A DNA stretch of 64,000 nucleotides from Phytohabitans maris (GTDB lineage Bacteria; Actinomycetota; Actinomycetes; Mycobacteriales; Micromonosporaceae). Below the pieces are notes generated by a model. That model was not told where the DNA came from. It did not search any database and saw only the letters and a program-made list of their open reading frames with translations. The position numbers and the translations under genes are program-made. The DNA is taken from contig NZ_JAVHUY010000003.1 of assembly GCF_031085175.1 (NCBI RefSeq), positions 124,001-188,000 of the forward strand. The letters run 5' to 3'. Below, one piece after another: positions 44,029 through 52,790 of this stretch (positions are counted from its first letter, which is position 1; each line of letters starts with the position of its first letter).

Positions 44029-44381
44029 TGCGTCAGCCCCGTTGGCACCAGGAGGGAGAAGAACCGGACTACCGCTTCTCCCTCGCCAACGAACGCACCT
44101 TCCTCGCCTGGATCCGTACCGCGCTCGCCCTGCTCGCCGGCGCCATCGCCGTCATCCAGTTCCTGCCCGCCTCCGCGCTCGCCGGCACCCGTACCGTCCT
44201 CGCCGCCCTCCTCGCCCTCGCCGGCAGCGCGCTGCCCGTGGCCGCGTACCGGCGCTGGGCCCGCGTCCAGCGCGCGATGCGGCTCGGGCACGGCATCCCG
44301 TTCACCTATCTCATGGCCGCCGTCTCCACCGCCCTCGCCGCCCTCGGCGCCGGCATGATCGTCCTCGCCTTCGTCGCATGA
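44028..44381 (+). CDS. YidH-like DUF202 membrane protein, module 1
   Basis: A protein of 117 residues whose ATG shares one base with the sulfatase stop (TGATG). It has the DUF202 signature YRFSLANERTFLAWIRTALA and three membrane segments, at LLAGAIAVIQFLP, TVLAALLALAGSALPV and TYLMAAVSTALAALGAGMIV. The function of DUF202 proteins is unknown. Coupling to a sulfatase, repeated in the mirror module at 50608-50949, suggests a role in export, anchoring or uptake linked to the sulfatase system. Confidence 0.85.
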   Translation: MRQPRWHQEGEEPDYRFSLANERTFLAWIRTALALLAGAIAVIQFLPASALAGTRTVLAALLALAGSALPVAAYRRWARVQRAMRLGHGIPFTYLMAAVSTALAALGAGMIVLAFVA

Positions 44382-44452
44382 GCGAGCGGGTCACCCGGCT
44401 CGGTGCGGGTCGAGCCCTGTGCCCGCCCGCGGCGAGACGAGCACGGGCATGA
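44378..44452 (+). repeat. MSER-type intergenic mini-ORF repeat, copy 2
   Basis: A 75-nt element encodes 24 residues starting MSERVTRLGAGRAL and ending CPPAARRARA. Its ATG overlaps the upstream stop (ATGA), and its TGA overlaps the ATG of the next DUF202 gene. DNA and layout match copy 1 at 9971-10054, including the shared TGCCCGCCCGCGGCGA and the terminal ACGGGCATGAGC. The middle of the element is shorter and diverged. Confidence 0.7.
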
Positions 44453-44769
44453 GCGGTTCCGACCGCGGCCTGCAGGTCGAGCGGACGGCCCTCGCCTGGA
44501 CCAGGACCGCGGCGGTCGCCGCGGCCGACGCCGTCCTGCTCGCCCGGCTCGGCGTCCACATCGGCGACCCCTTGCTCCTGCTCGCCGCCGCCACGGCCAC
44601 CGTCCTCGCCCTCGCCGCCGTCCGCGCCCGCCGTTCCCGCCTCGAACCGGCGGCCCGCTCCTCGACCCCCACCGCCGCACCCGCTCGACTGCTGACCGTC
44701 GCCGGCCTCGTCGCCGTCTGCGGCCTCCTGGCCCTGGCCACCCTGCTGATCGCCCCACCCGGACCTTGA
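44449..44769 (+). CDS. Short DUF202 membrane protein, module 1
   Basis: A protein of 106 residues from ATG 44449, which overlaps the end of the MSER repeat. The DUF202-type start LQVERTALAWTRTAAVAAAD is followed by three hydrophobic segments, the last being LLTVAGLVAVCGLLALATLL. It is distinct from the longer YidH-like partner just upstream. The same long/short pair occurs at 50294-50949. Function unknown. Confidence 0.82.
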   Translation: MSGSDRGLQVERTALAWTRTAAVAAADAVLLARLGVHIGDPLLLLAAATATVLALAAVRARRSRLEPAARSSTPTAAPARLLTVAGLVAVCGLLALATLLIAPPGP

Positions 44770-44870
44770 CCCGGACGGCGGCCGCCGTCTCCGGCCGCCC
44801 GGCACCGCACCCCACCCCACGGGCACCGCGCTGCCACCCGGCAGCCCACGCCATAGAACAGGAGTGCACC

Positions 44871-45578
44871 ATGCGAACGCCCCCACGAACCACTCCGCCA
44901 CCGGTCCGCGCCTCCCGGCGCCAGATCCTGGGCGGTGGCGCCGCCACGGCGGCCGTCCTCGTCACCGGCTCACTCGCCACCGGCGGCCCGGCCGCGGCCA
45001 CGCCTGCGGTACCCGTCCCGCTCGACGCCACGCTCTTCGTCCAGGTCGAACCGGTCGGGGCGCGGGTCACCACGGTCGTCGTCGAGTACTCCCGCCCGAT
45101 CGTCCTCCGGCACGGGACGGCGATCGACCCGGCCGCGTTCGAGGTCGTCGCCACGCTCGCCGGCAACGGCCCGACCTCGGTGGCGCCCCGGACCGTCACC
45201 CGCGCCTACACCGCGGGCGAGGCCGGCCCCTCGGCCCGGCCGCGCCCAGGCAGGTTCCTCGTCCTCAAGCTGGACATCGCCGACGCGAACTCGGCGTACG
45301 CGTACTCCTCCGGCGACCGCGCCTACCCCCTGGACGGGGCGTACCAGATCACCCAGACCGGCCCGATCGCGGCTGGCCGGGGCCACGCGCCGGTCAGCAC
45401 CGCCTCTGCGCAGGCCGCCGCGCTGTGGCGGCAGGCGGTCCGCGGCGGCGGCGACCACCTGTTCACCACCTACCCGGCGGGCACCACACCGGTCAGCGGG
45501 CACCACTCCTGGATCCCCACCTACTCCAACCCGGTCGTCCTCGACTGGCTCTTCAGCCAGCGCCGCAGCCACCGGTAG
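44871..45578 (+). CDS. Tat-signal secreted protein resembling an esterase/peptidase with its catalytic core deleted
   Basis: A protein of 235 residues from ATG 44871 (AGGAG upstream) with a twin-arginine leader (SRRQILGGGAATAAVLVTG). The first domain (VEPVGARVTTVVVEYSRPI) resembles the N-terminal immunoglobulin-like domain of secreted prolyl-oligopeptidase / PHB-depolymerase-like hydrolases. The last 50 residues, with HHSWIPTYSNPVVLDWLFSQ, match the extreme C-terminus of those enzymes, where the catalytic His sits. The roughly 200 residues that should carry the nucleophile Ser and the Asp are missing. It is probably an in-frame internally deleted, inactive relic. A small binding protein is the alternative. 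Confidence 0.6.
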   Translation: MRTPPRTTPPPVRASRRQILGGGAATAAVLVTGSLATGGPAAATPAVPVPLDATLFVQVEPVGARVTTVVVEYSRPIVLRHGTAIDPAAFEVVATLAGNGPTSVAPRTVTRAYTAGEAGPSARPRPGRFLVLKLDIADANSAYAYSSGDRAYPLDGAYQITQTGPIAAGRGHAPVSTASAQAAALWRQAVRGGGDHLFTTYPAGTTPVSGHHSWIPTYSNPVVLDWLFSQRRSHR

Positions 45579-45590
45579 CCCGAACGTGGG

Positions 45591-45620
45591 GGGCCGCGCC
45601 GCGGGGGGGCGGCGCGGCCC
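45591..45620. terminator. Bidirectional GC hairpin terminator between converging operons
   Basis: GGGCCGCGCCGC (45591-45602) pairs perfectly with GCGGCGCGGCCC (45609-45620) around a G6 loop. It lies in the 58-nt gap between two converging coding regions and so can end transcripts from both sides. Confidence 0.75.
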
Positions 45621-45636
45621 ACGGGGCGTGGAACGG

Positions 45637-48252
45637 CTACCGGGTTACCTTGACCGTGGTGGAGAGCCGGTAGTCGGTGGAGGAGTCGCCGACGTGGAGT
45701 TTGTAGTTGCCGGTCGGCACCGTCCAGGTGTCCGCCTGGCCGTCGTAGACGGAGAAGGCGCGCTGGTCGAGGGGGATGGTGACGGTTTTGCTCTCGCCCG
45801 GTGCCAGCTCCACCTTCTCGAACCCCTTGAGCAGCGGCGCGGGTTCGCCGGCGGCCTTCGGGTACTCGACGTAGATTTGCGGTACGACGGACCCGGCCAC
45901 CTTGCCGGTGTTCTTGACCTTGAAGGTGGCGGTCAGGCCGTACTGTCCGCGCAGCGTCCCGTCGGCGCCGGCGGTGCCGGCCTGGAACGCCGTGCGGTCG
46001 ATCTTGAGGTTGGCGTAGTTGAACTTGGTGTACGACAGCCCGTAGCCGAACGGGTAGAGGGCGTCCGGTGTCTTCGGGGCGTTGTAGTAGCGGTAGCCGG
46101 TGCTCAGCCCTTCGCTGTACGTTGCCACGAGGTTGACGCCGGGGAACTGCTCCACTGTGTAGGTTGGCAGGTGGCTCTCCTTCTTGGGGAAGGAGACGGG
46201 CAGCCGGCCGGAGGGGTTGACGTCGCCGAAGAGGAGCCGGGCGATCGCGGCCCCGCCCCGGGTGCCGCCGTACCAGGCCTGCAGGATCGCGCCCACGTCG
46301 CCGTTCCACGGCATGGTGATGGCCGCGCCGGTGTTGACGACGACCACGGTCCGCGGGTTGGCGGCAGTGACGGCGGCGATCAGCCGGTCCTGGTCGTTGG
46401 GCAGGGTCAGGCTGGGCCGGTCCGAGCCCTCGGACTCCACGTCGCGCACTGAGACGACGGCGACGTCGGCCTTGCGGGCGGCCTCGACGGCGGCCGCGAT
46501 GTTCGCGTCCTGGGCGCCGGCCGGGGCCTTCCAGCCCACCTTGAGCTGGGCGGACGCGCTGGAGGGGGTGAACTCGACCTTGATGTCGTGCGCGCCCTTG
46601 CGCAGGTGCAGCGACGCGGCCTTGGGCGCGGCCGTGGTGTTGGTCGCGTCGATGACCAGCTTGCCGTCCAGGTACAGCTTGGCGGTGCCGGCGGCGGCCA
46701 CGTCGAAGCCGTACGTGCCGGCCTTGTCGGCGGTGAGGCGGGAGGTCCAGACCGCGCCGGCGGTGCCGCTCGGCATCGCCTGCTGGCCCAGGATCGTGCC
46801 GAGGAAGCTGCTGGCCGGTGCCGAGCAGAGGCAGGCGTCGGTACGGGTGGCGATCTGGCTGCCGTCGGCCCGGGTGTAGGTGGCGGTGGCGCCGCGGGCG
46901 CCGTCGGCGGCGGCCAGCGCGCCGGACGGGATCTGCGGGTAGCCGCTCAGCATCGCGATGCTGTAGACCGGGTCGACGCCGGGCTGGTAGTCGACGGTCG
47001 CGCCGGGGACCCGGTCCTTGACGGCCTGCAGGATGGTGTCCTTGCCCTGCGGGGCCGGGTTCGAGGGGCCGCCGCCGGTGAGCGTGTCGTCGACGTTCGT
47101 GCCGATGACCGCGATCCGGTCGGTCGTGGCCGCGTCGAACGGCAGCGTCTTGCGCTCGTTGCGCAGCAGCACCGCCGAGCTCTCCGCGAGCTGCTGCGCC
47201 TTCTGCGCGCTGGTGGGCAGGTCGGCGCCGGTGCGCTGGGGCGGGTTGTCGAAGATGCCGTACTCGATCATGGTGCGGAAGATACGGCGGACGGTGTCGT
47301 CGACCGCCGACTCCGCGATGGTGCCGGCCCGGACCGCGTCGATGAGCTTCTGCCCGAACTGGGAGACCGAGCGGAACTCCTGGTCCAGCCCGATCAGCAG
47401 CGACTCCATCTGGTGCGCGGCGCCGGCGTCGGTGCGGACGATGCCGTCGAAGCCCCAGCGGTCCCGCAGCACGTCCTGCATGAGGTACTCGTTGTCGCAG
47501 GCGTACACGGTGTTGATCTTGTTGTAGGCGCACATGATCATGCCGATGTCGCCGTCCTGCACGACGTTCTGGAACGGCGCCAGGTACAGCTCGTGCAGCG
47601 TCCGCTTGTCGATGTTCACGTCGACCGTCTGCCGGTTGGTCTCCTGGGTGTTGACCGCGTAGTGCTTGGCGTCGGCGATGATGTCGTTGCTCTGCGCGCC
47701 CTTGACGTACTCGGTGGCGAGCGCGCCGGTCAGGTACGGGTCCTCGCCGTAGGTCTCGAAGGCGCGGCCGTGGCGCGGGTCGCGCTGCACGTCGACGTTG
47801 GGGCCGTGCAGGACGCCGTACCCGGTGGCGCGGAACTCGGCGCCGAGCACGTCGCCGTAGGTGTAGGCGTCCGTGCGGGAGAAGGTGGCGCCGAGGGCGA
47901 CCGACGCGGGCATCTGGGTCGCGGCGTTGGTGCCCTGGTAGATGCCGACCGGCGAGTCGCCCTGGACCATGTCGGGTACGCCGAGCCGCTCGATGCCCTT
48001 GACGTACACCTGCCAGGTCTGGTCGCCGACCACCCGGGTGCCGTAGCCGTAGAGCACCCCGGACTTCTCCTCCAGGGTCATCTGGTTGACGAGCAGGTAG
48101 GCGCGGATCTCCGGGGAGAGCGAGGTGTCCAGCCAGGGCCGGTCGTCCTCGGCTGCCGCCGGCGTTCCGGTCAGCAGGGCCGCGCCCACGGCGGTGGCCG
48201 CGGCCGCCGCGAGGGTGCGCCGCAGTCGCGGTCTGAGTAGGGATCTGAACAT
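45637..48252 (-). CDS. Secreted glycoside hydrolase family 3 enzyme, module 2
   Basis: A protein of 871 residues from ATG 48252 (AAGGAGG upstream), with a signal peptide (RRTLAAAAATAVGAALL). The GH3 barrel has DAKHYAVNTQETNR and nucleophile D275 in GFDGIVRTDAGA. A PA14-like insert (GATATYTRADGSQIATRT onward) and a C-terminal fibronectin-III-like domain follow, the same order as in the GH3 at 39343-41967. It is the last gene of the leftward ROK-led operon, 52 nt after the second sulfatase. Likely extracellular beta-glycosidase. Confidence 0.94.
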   Translation of the reverse strand: MFRSLLRPRLRRTLAAAAATAVGAALLTGTPAAAEDDRPWLDTSLSPEIRAYLLVNQMTLEEKSGVLYGYGTRVVGDQTWQVYVKGIERLGVPDMVQGDSPVGIYQGTNAATQMPASVALGATFSRTDAYTYGDVLGAEFRATGYGVLHGPNVDVQRDPRHGRAFETYGEDPYLTGALATEYVKGAQSNDIIADAKHYAVNTQETNRQTVDVNIDKRTLHELYLAPFQNVVQDGDIGMIMCAYNKINTVYACDNEYLMQDVLRDRWGFDGIVRTDAGAAHQMESLLIGLDQEFRSVSQFGQKLIDAVRAGTIAESAVDDTVRRIFRTMIEYGIFDNPPQRTGADLPTSAQKAQQLAESSAVLLRNERKTLPFDAATTDRIAVIGTNVDDTLTGGGPSNPAPQGKDTILQAVKDRVPGATVDYQPGVDPVYSIAMLSGYPQIPSGALAAADGARGATATYTRADGSQIATRTDACLCSAPASSFLGTILGQQAMPSGTAGAVWTSRLTADKAGTYGFDVAAAGTAKLYLDGKLVIDATNTTAAPKAASLHLRKGAHDIKVEFTPSSASAQLKVGWKAPAGAQDANIAAAVEAARKADVAVVSVRDVESEGSDRPSLTLPNDQDRLIAAVTAANPRTVVVVNTGAAITMPWNGDVGAILQAWYGGTRGGAAIARLLFGDVNPSGRLPVSFPKKESHLPTYTVEQFPGVNLVATYSEGLSTGYRYYNAPKTPDALYPFGYGLSYTKFNYANLKIDRTAFQAGTAGADGTLRGQYGLTATFKVKNTGKVAGSVVPQIYVEYPKAAGEPAPLLKGFEKVELAPGESKTVTIPLDQRAFSVYDGQADTWTVPTGNYKLHVGDSSTDYRLSTTVKVTR

Positions 48253-48304
48253 CAGGTTGGCCTCCTTGCGCGCACGCCAGGGCCGGCGTGCGTGGAACGG
48301 TGGG

Positions 48305-50197
48305 TCAGATGAAGAGCCGGGTCTGTGGGGTGTACTCGCCGCGCAGGACGAGGCCGAGGTAGCGGCCGCAGTTGCGCAGGAACTGGTCGGAGCCGGCGAC
48401 GGCGCGGTCCAGCGCCGGTAGCGCGGGCAGGGCGGCGGCGCCGACGTAGGTGAGGGCGTTGACCGCCTGCAGCCGTACGCGGGCGTTCTCGTGGTTGTCC
48501 AGCGTGTCGGTCAGCCAGGTGACGGCCGGGCGCTGCGAGCCGAGCTTGACCAGGATCTCGCTGAGCACCACCTTGACGTGCGGGGACTGTTCGGTGTCCC
48601 AGCGCCGCTCGATCTCGCGCCGGTGTGCCGCGCAGTCGCGGGACGCGAGCATCAGCAGGCCCTGGGCCGCCCAATACCGCAGGATGTAGTTGTCCGCGCC
48701 CAGCTCCTTGAGGAAGTGGCGGGCGTTGGCCGCCTTCCGTTCGATCGCCTTGTCGGCCAGGGCCTTGACCTGCCGCAGCGGGTAGGCGCCGGGGACCCGG
48801 GAGTTCGCGTAGCCCTCGACCGGCGATCCCTCCGGGATGAAGCCGTTGTCGTTGACCTCGAAGATGTGCTCGTCGAGGGCGCGGCGCAGCCGGTTGAGGT
48901 CGGCGCGGTGGCGGGGGCTGCCGGCCAGGTTGTGCAGCCCGTCCGGGTCGGCGTGCGTGTCGTACAGCTCCTCGGCCGGACGCTCGCGCCAGAACCGCTC
49001 CTGGACCTCGTCGAGTGTGCCGTCCAGGTGCGCCTGCTCCCAGTCCTGATAGGACCTGAGCTGCCAGGCGTAGGCGTTGACCTGACCGTACGGGCGGTGC
49101 GGGGCGTAGTTGCGGATGTACCGCAGCCGGCCGTCCGAGACGGTCCGGACGAAGTCGTAGCGCTCGTCCATCCGGGTCCGGCCGCCGAACGCGTACGCCG
49201 CCGGGCGGGAGCGCCGCAGGCCGGCGAGCACCTGACCGTCCACATAGTCCGGTACCGGGACGCCGGCCAGGGCCAGCACGGTCGGGCCGAGGTCCATCAG
49301 CGTGACCGGCGCGTCGAGCACCGAGCCGGCCCGCGCGGGGGCGAGGTGCGCCCACTTGCGCGGGAAGCGGACGACCAGCGGTACGCGCAGGCCGTTGTCC
49401 TTGGCGTGCCGCTTGCTCCACGGCATCACACCGCCGTTGTCGCCGTAGTAGAACACGATGGTGTCCTCGGTGAGCCCGTCGGCGTCGAGCTCGGCCAGCC
49501 GGGCAGCCAGCTGCGCGTCCATCTGGGCCATGCGGTCGTACTGGTGGGCGCGGTCGTTGCGCACGTTCGGGGTGTCCGGCAGGAACGCCGGTACCCGCAC
49601 CGCCGCCGGGTCGGTGGCGCCGGTGGGGGCGTTGAACAGCTGCGACTCGTGCGTGGTCAGGTAGTTGAAGACGGCGAAGAACGGGGCGCCGTCGGGGCGG
49701 TCGCGCCAGTGCGCCGTGCCGCTGCTGGCGTCCCAGGTGGCGGCCATGTCGATCGTCGTGTTGTAGTCGGTCTTGCTGTTGTTGGTGCAGTAGTAGCCGG
49801 CCTGCCGCAGGTACTCGGGAAAGCCCTTCATGAACCCCGGCAGGGTGCTGTCGGCCCGCATGTTCTCCGCCGGGCCGACCGACTCGGGGCAAACGCCGGT
49901 GACGATGGCGAACCGGGACGGGGCGCAGACCGGGGCGACGCTGAACGCGTTGCGGTAGCGCACGCCGTCGCGGGCGAGCCCGTCGATGGTGGGTGTCCGG
50001 GCCAGGCGGTCGCCGTACGCCCCGACGTAAGGGTTGTTGTCCTCACTGACCAGCCAGAGGATGTTGGGGCGCCCGTGCGGCCTCGGGTCGCCCGGCCGGG
50101 GCGCGCCGGCCCAGGCGGTACCGGGAATCGCGGCCGCGGTGGCGGCGGCGCCGGTGGTCGCCAGGATGCTTCGTCGGGAGATGCGCGGTCGTTGCAT
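48305..50197 (-). CDS. Tat-exported Cys-type sulfatase with C-terminal helical repeats, module 2
   Basis: A protein of 630 residues from ATG 50197 (CGGAGGG upstream). The twin-arginine leader is ISRRSILATTGAAATAAAI. The formylglycine site is C91-A-P-S-R followed by FAIVTG. Blocks shared with the sulfatase at 42145 include FPEYLRQAGYY, TNNSKTDYN, DNGGVMPWSKR and RNYAPHRPYGQ. HEAT-like repeats end the protein. The two proteins are clearly paralogues, so the pair may act on two linked sulfate positions of one glycan. Confidence 0.94.
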   Translation of the reverse strand: MQRPRISRRSILATTGAAATAAAIPGTAWAGAPRPGDPRPHGRPNILWLVSEDNNPYVGAYGDRLARTPTIDGLARDGVRYRNAFSVAPVCAPSRFAIVTGVCPESVGPAENMRADSTLPGFMKGFPEYLRQAGYYCTNNSKTDYNTTIDMAATWDASSGTAHWRDRPDGAPFFAVFNYLTTHESQLFNAPTGATDPAAVRVPAFLPDTPNVRNDRAHQYDRMAQMDAQLAARLAELDADGLTEDTIVFYYGDNGGVMPWSKRHAKDNGLRVPLVVRFPRKWAHLAPARAGSVLDAPVTLMDLGPTVLALAGVPVPDYVDGQVLAGLRRSRPAAYAFGGRTRMDERYDFVRTVSDGRLRYIRNYAPHRPYGQVNAYAWQLRSYQDWEQAHLDGTLDEVQERFWRERPAEELYDTHADPDGLHNLAGSPRHRADLNRLRRALDEHIFEVNDNGFIPEGSPVEGYANSRVPGAYPLRQVKALADKAIERKAANARHFLKELGADNYILRYWAAQGLLMLASRDCAAHRREIERRWDTEQSPHVKVVLSEILVKLGSQRPAVTWLTDTLDNHENARVRLQAVNALTYVGAAALPALPALDRAVAGSDQFLRNCGRYLGLVLRGEYTPQTRLFI

Positions 50198-50293
50198 TCG
50201 GTGCCCTCCGAACGTGGGGTGGGGGTTCGCCGGGCGCACGGCACCCAAGGGGTGCCCGGCCGGGCGGCGACGGTGTGGGGATCGGTGGGGTGG

Positions 50294-50611
50294 TTAGGCC
50301 AGCAGGACGAGCGCCGCAGCCGAGGCACCCGCGGTGACGGTGGCGGCGGTGAGGCCGAGGACGAGTCGTGGGGGTGGCGCGCCGAGCCGGCCGGCCCGGT
50401 GGTCCGCCGCCCGTGAGCGGGCGCAGAGCAGGGTGGCCAGCGCCGCGGCAGCGAGCGCGCCGGCCGCCGCGACGGTTGGGGCGGTGTGCGGTGTGGCGTA
50501 CCGGAGCAGGACGGCGCCGCCGGCGGTCACCGCGAGGGCGGTGCGCCACCAGGACAGCAGGGTCCGCTCCGGTTGCAGCCCCGGGTCGCGCTGACTGCCG
50601 CTGCCGGTCAC
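50294..50611 (-). CDS. Short DUF202 membrane protein, module 2
   Basis: A protein of 105 residues from GTG 50611, overlapping the YidH-like gene by 4 nt. It begins GLQPERTLLSWWRTALAVTA, the DUF202 start, and has three hydrophobic segments. It is the counterpart of the protein at 44449-44769. Gene order relative to the sulfatase is reversed compared with module 1. Confidence 0.83.
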   Translation of the reverse strand: MTGSGSQRDPGLQPERTLLSWWRTALAVTAGGAVLLRYATPHTAPTVAAAGALAAAALATLLCARSRAADHRAGRLGAPPPRLVLGLTAATVTAGASAAALVLLA

Positions 50612-50949
50612 GGCTGCCACAACCGTCCGATGAGGACGGCGGCGGCGACCGCCACGAGGACCACCGCGGCCGCCGCCGGCACCCGGCTGAACGGCAGCGG
50701 TTCGTCCCGGCGCAGGGCCTCCTCCACGCGCCGCCAGCGGCGGTAGCTGTTGGCGGCTACCGCGACGCCGGCGCCGACGAGCACCGCGCCGGCCGCGGTG
50801 TCCAACGGATGGTCGAACACCTGCAGGAGGGCGACGCCGGCGGCGATCAGCGCCAGGGCGGTGCGCAGGTAGGCGAGCATGGTGCGTTCGTTGGCCAGGG
50901 AGAACCGGTAGTCCGGCTCGCTCCCGACCGCGCGCAGCTCGTCCGGCAC
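50608..50949 (-). CDS. YidH-like DUF202 membrane protein, module 2
   Basis: A protein of 113 residues from GTG 50949. YRFSLANERTMLAYLRTALA is nearly identical to the equivalent segment of the protein at 44028-44381. It has three membrane segments, with the basic loop NSYRRWRRVEEALRRDE between the second and third. It lies 57 nt downstream of the importer's binding-protein gene. Confidence 0.86.
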   Translation of the reverse strand: MPDELRAVGSEPDYRFSLANERTMLAYLRTALALIAAGVALLQVFDHPLDTAAGAVLVGAGVAVAANSYRRWRRVEEALRRDEPLPFSRVPAAAAVVLVAVAAAVLIGRLWQP

Positions 50950-51006
50950 CGTGCCCCTCCCATCCAGACCGGGCCGCCGGCCGGATCTCCGGCGGCCCGT
51001 AGCGGC

Positions 51007-52008
51007 TTACTTGGCGGACGTGTAGACGTCGCCGAGGTAGTAGGTGGCCGGGTCGGTCGCCGTCTGCAGCTTGCCGAACGAGACGAACAGCTCGTTGAGG
51101 CCCGTGAACCACTTGACGACCGAGCCGTCGGCGGTGGCCGCGTCGATCTCGGCGCTGGTCAGCAGGCGGACGTTCTCCGCCTCGGCCTTGAAGTTGGCCT
51201 CCGGTCCCTGGGTGAGTTTCACGGTGGCGGCGATGGCCTGGTCGAGGTTGGCGGCCCGGTAGTCGGTGGCCTCGCGGATCAGCCCGGCCATCTTGGCGGT
51301 CAGGTCCTTCTTGGTGTCGGCCACCTCGTTGCGGGCCACGAAGACGGTCGGGAAGCTGGTCTGCGGGAAGTCCTCGTTCTTGGCCAGCTCCACCAGGTCG
51401 GGCACCTGCTTCTTGATGGTGCCGACCAGCGGGTACCAGATGCCGGCCGCGTCGATCTGCCCGGAGCCGAACGCGGTGACGACGGTGCTGGCGTCCATCG
51501 CGACCTTCTTGACGTCGTCCATGGTCAGCCCGGCCTGGGCGAGCGCGAGCCGCAGGATCATGTCGCCCGAGGTACCCTCCGGTACGCCGACGGTCTTGCC
51601 CTTGAGGGCGGCGACCGAGGTGATGCCGGGCTTGGCGATCACCCGGTCGGCCAGGCCGAGCGAGTTGACCGCGATCACCTTGGCCTGCCCGGAGGCGGGC
51701 AGCCAGAGCGCGCCCGGCCCGAGGTACCCGAAGTCGAGGTCGCCGGCGTTGAGCGCCTGCACCTGCAGCGGCCCGTTGGTGAACACCTTGAGGTTGGCCT
51801 TGAGCCCGTGCTTGGCCCACAGGCCCTGCTCCTGGGCGACGGCGACCAGGCTGGCGCCGTTGAAGTCGGCGATGTACCCGACGTTCACCGTCTGCGGGTC
51901 GCCGCCGCTCCCCTCGTCGCCGTTGTCGTCGCCACATGCCGCGGTGCCCACCACCACGCCGGCCGCGATCAGGCCGGTCAGGAACGCTCGTCTATCGATG
52001 TGCCTCAT
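51007..52008 (-). CDS. TauA/SsuA-like solute-binding lipoprotein
   Basis: A protein of 333 residues from ATG 52008, overlapping the ATPase stop by 4 nt. The leader RRAFLTGLIAAGVVVGTAAC has a twin-arginine start and a lipobox cysteine. The NMT1/TauA-like body (VNVGYIADFNGASLVAVAQE, then GADL-type hinge LNAGDLDFGYLG) belongs to the nitrate/sulfonate/taurine group. With the ATPase and permease it makes a complete importer. In this locus the cargo could be a sulfated or sulfonated organic compound released by the sulfatase/glycosidase system. Confidence 0.9.
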   Translation of the reverse strand: MRHIDRRAFLTGLIAAGVVVGTAACGDDNGDEGSGGDPQTVNVGYIADFNGASLVAVAQEQGLWAKHGLKANLKVFTNGPLQVQALNAGDLDFGYLGPGALWLPASGQAKVIAVNSLGLADRVIAKPGITSVAALKGKTVGVPEGTSGDMILRLALAQAGLTMDDVKKVAMDASTVVTAFGSGQIDAAGIWYPLVGTIKKQVPDLVELAKNEDFPQTSFPTVFVARNEVADTKKDLTAKMAGLIREATDYRAANLDQAIAATVKLTQGPEANFKAEAENVRLLTSAEIDAATADGSVVKWFTGLNELFVSFGKLQTATDPATYYLGDVYTSAK

Positions 52009-52790
52009 GTCGCTCGGTCCTCCTCCAGCGCCTGGTGGTACACGGCATGCCAGACGCGATTGCGGATCTCGGTGAACTCCGGGGAGAGGCGGTGCGCCTC
52101 GGTCCGGGGGTACGGCAGCTCGACCGGGATGATCTCCTTGATGCGGCCGGGGCGAGCGGCCATGACGACGACCCGGTTGGCCAGGTACACGGCCTCGTCC
52201 ACGTCGTGGGTGATGAACATGATGGTGCGTTGCTCGGCGCTCCAGGCCCGCAACAGTTGGTCCTGCATCTGCACCCGGGTGAGCGCGTCCAGCGCACCGA
52301 ACGGCTCGTCCATGAGCAGGATGCTGGGGTTCACCGCGTAGGCGCGCGCGATCGCGCAGCGCTGTCGCATGCCGCCGGAGAGCGTCTTGGGTAACGCGTC
52401 GGCGAAGTCGGTCAGCCCGACCAGGTCGATGAAGTGCTGCGCGCGGCGGCGCCGCTCGGCCCGGCTCACGCCGCGCTGGAGCGTGAGGCCGAACTCCACA
52501 TTGGACCGCACGGTCAGCCACGGGAACAGCGCGTACTGCTGGAAGATCACGCCGCGCTCGGGGCCCGGCTCGCGCACCGGTACGCCGTCCACGTACACCT
52601 GCCCGCCGGTCGGGTTGACCAGGCCGGCGGCCATGTTGAGCAGGGTGGACTTGCCGCATCCGGAGGGGCCGACGACGGTGACCACCTCGCGGTCGGCGAT
52701 GTCGAGGTCGACCCGGTCCACCGCGAGGAAGTCCGCGCCGTTGACCAGGAAGGCGCAGCTGGTCTGCTGAAAGGAGATCTTCGTGGTCAT
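52005..52790 (-). CDS. TauB/SsuB-like ABC transporter ATPase
   Basis: A protein of 261 residues from ATG 52790. Walker A is GPSGCGKST, the Q-loop [12 protein letters not shown], the signature [15 protein letters not shown], Walker [13 protein letters not shown] and the switch His FITHDVDEA. These are typical of the nitrate/sulfonate/taurine ATPases. It overlaps its neighbours by 4 nt on both sides. Confidence 0.95.
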   Translation of the reverse strand: MTTKISFQQTSCAFLVNGADFLAVDRVDLDIADREVVTVVGPSGCGKSTLLNMAAGLVNPTGGQVYVDGVPVREPGPERGVIFQQYALFPWLTVRSNVEFGLTLQRGVSRAERRRRAQHFIDLVGLTDFADALPKTLSGGMRQRCAIARAYAVNPSILLMDEPFGALDALTRVQMQDQLLRAWSAEQRTIMFITHDVDEAVYLANRVVVMAARPGRIKEIIPVELPYPRTEAHRLSPEFTEIRNRVWHAVYHQALEEDRAT

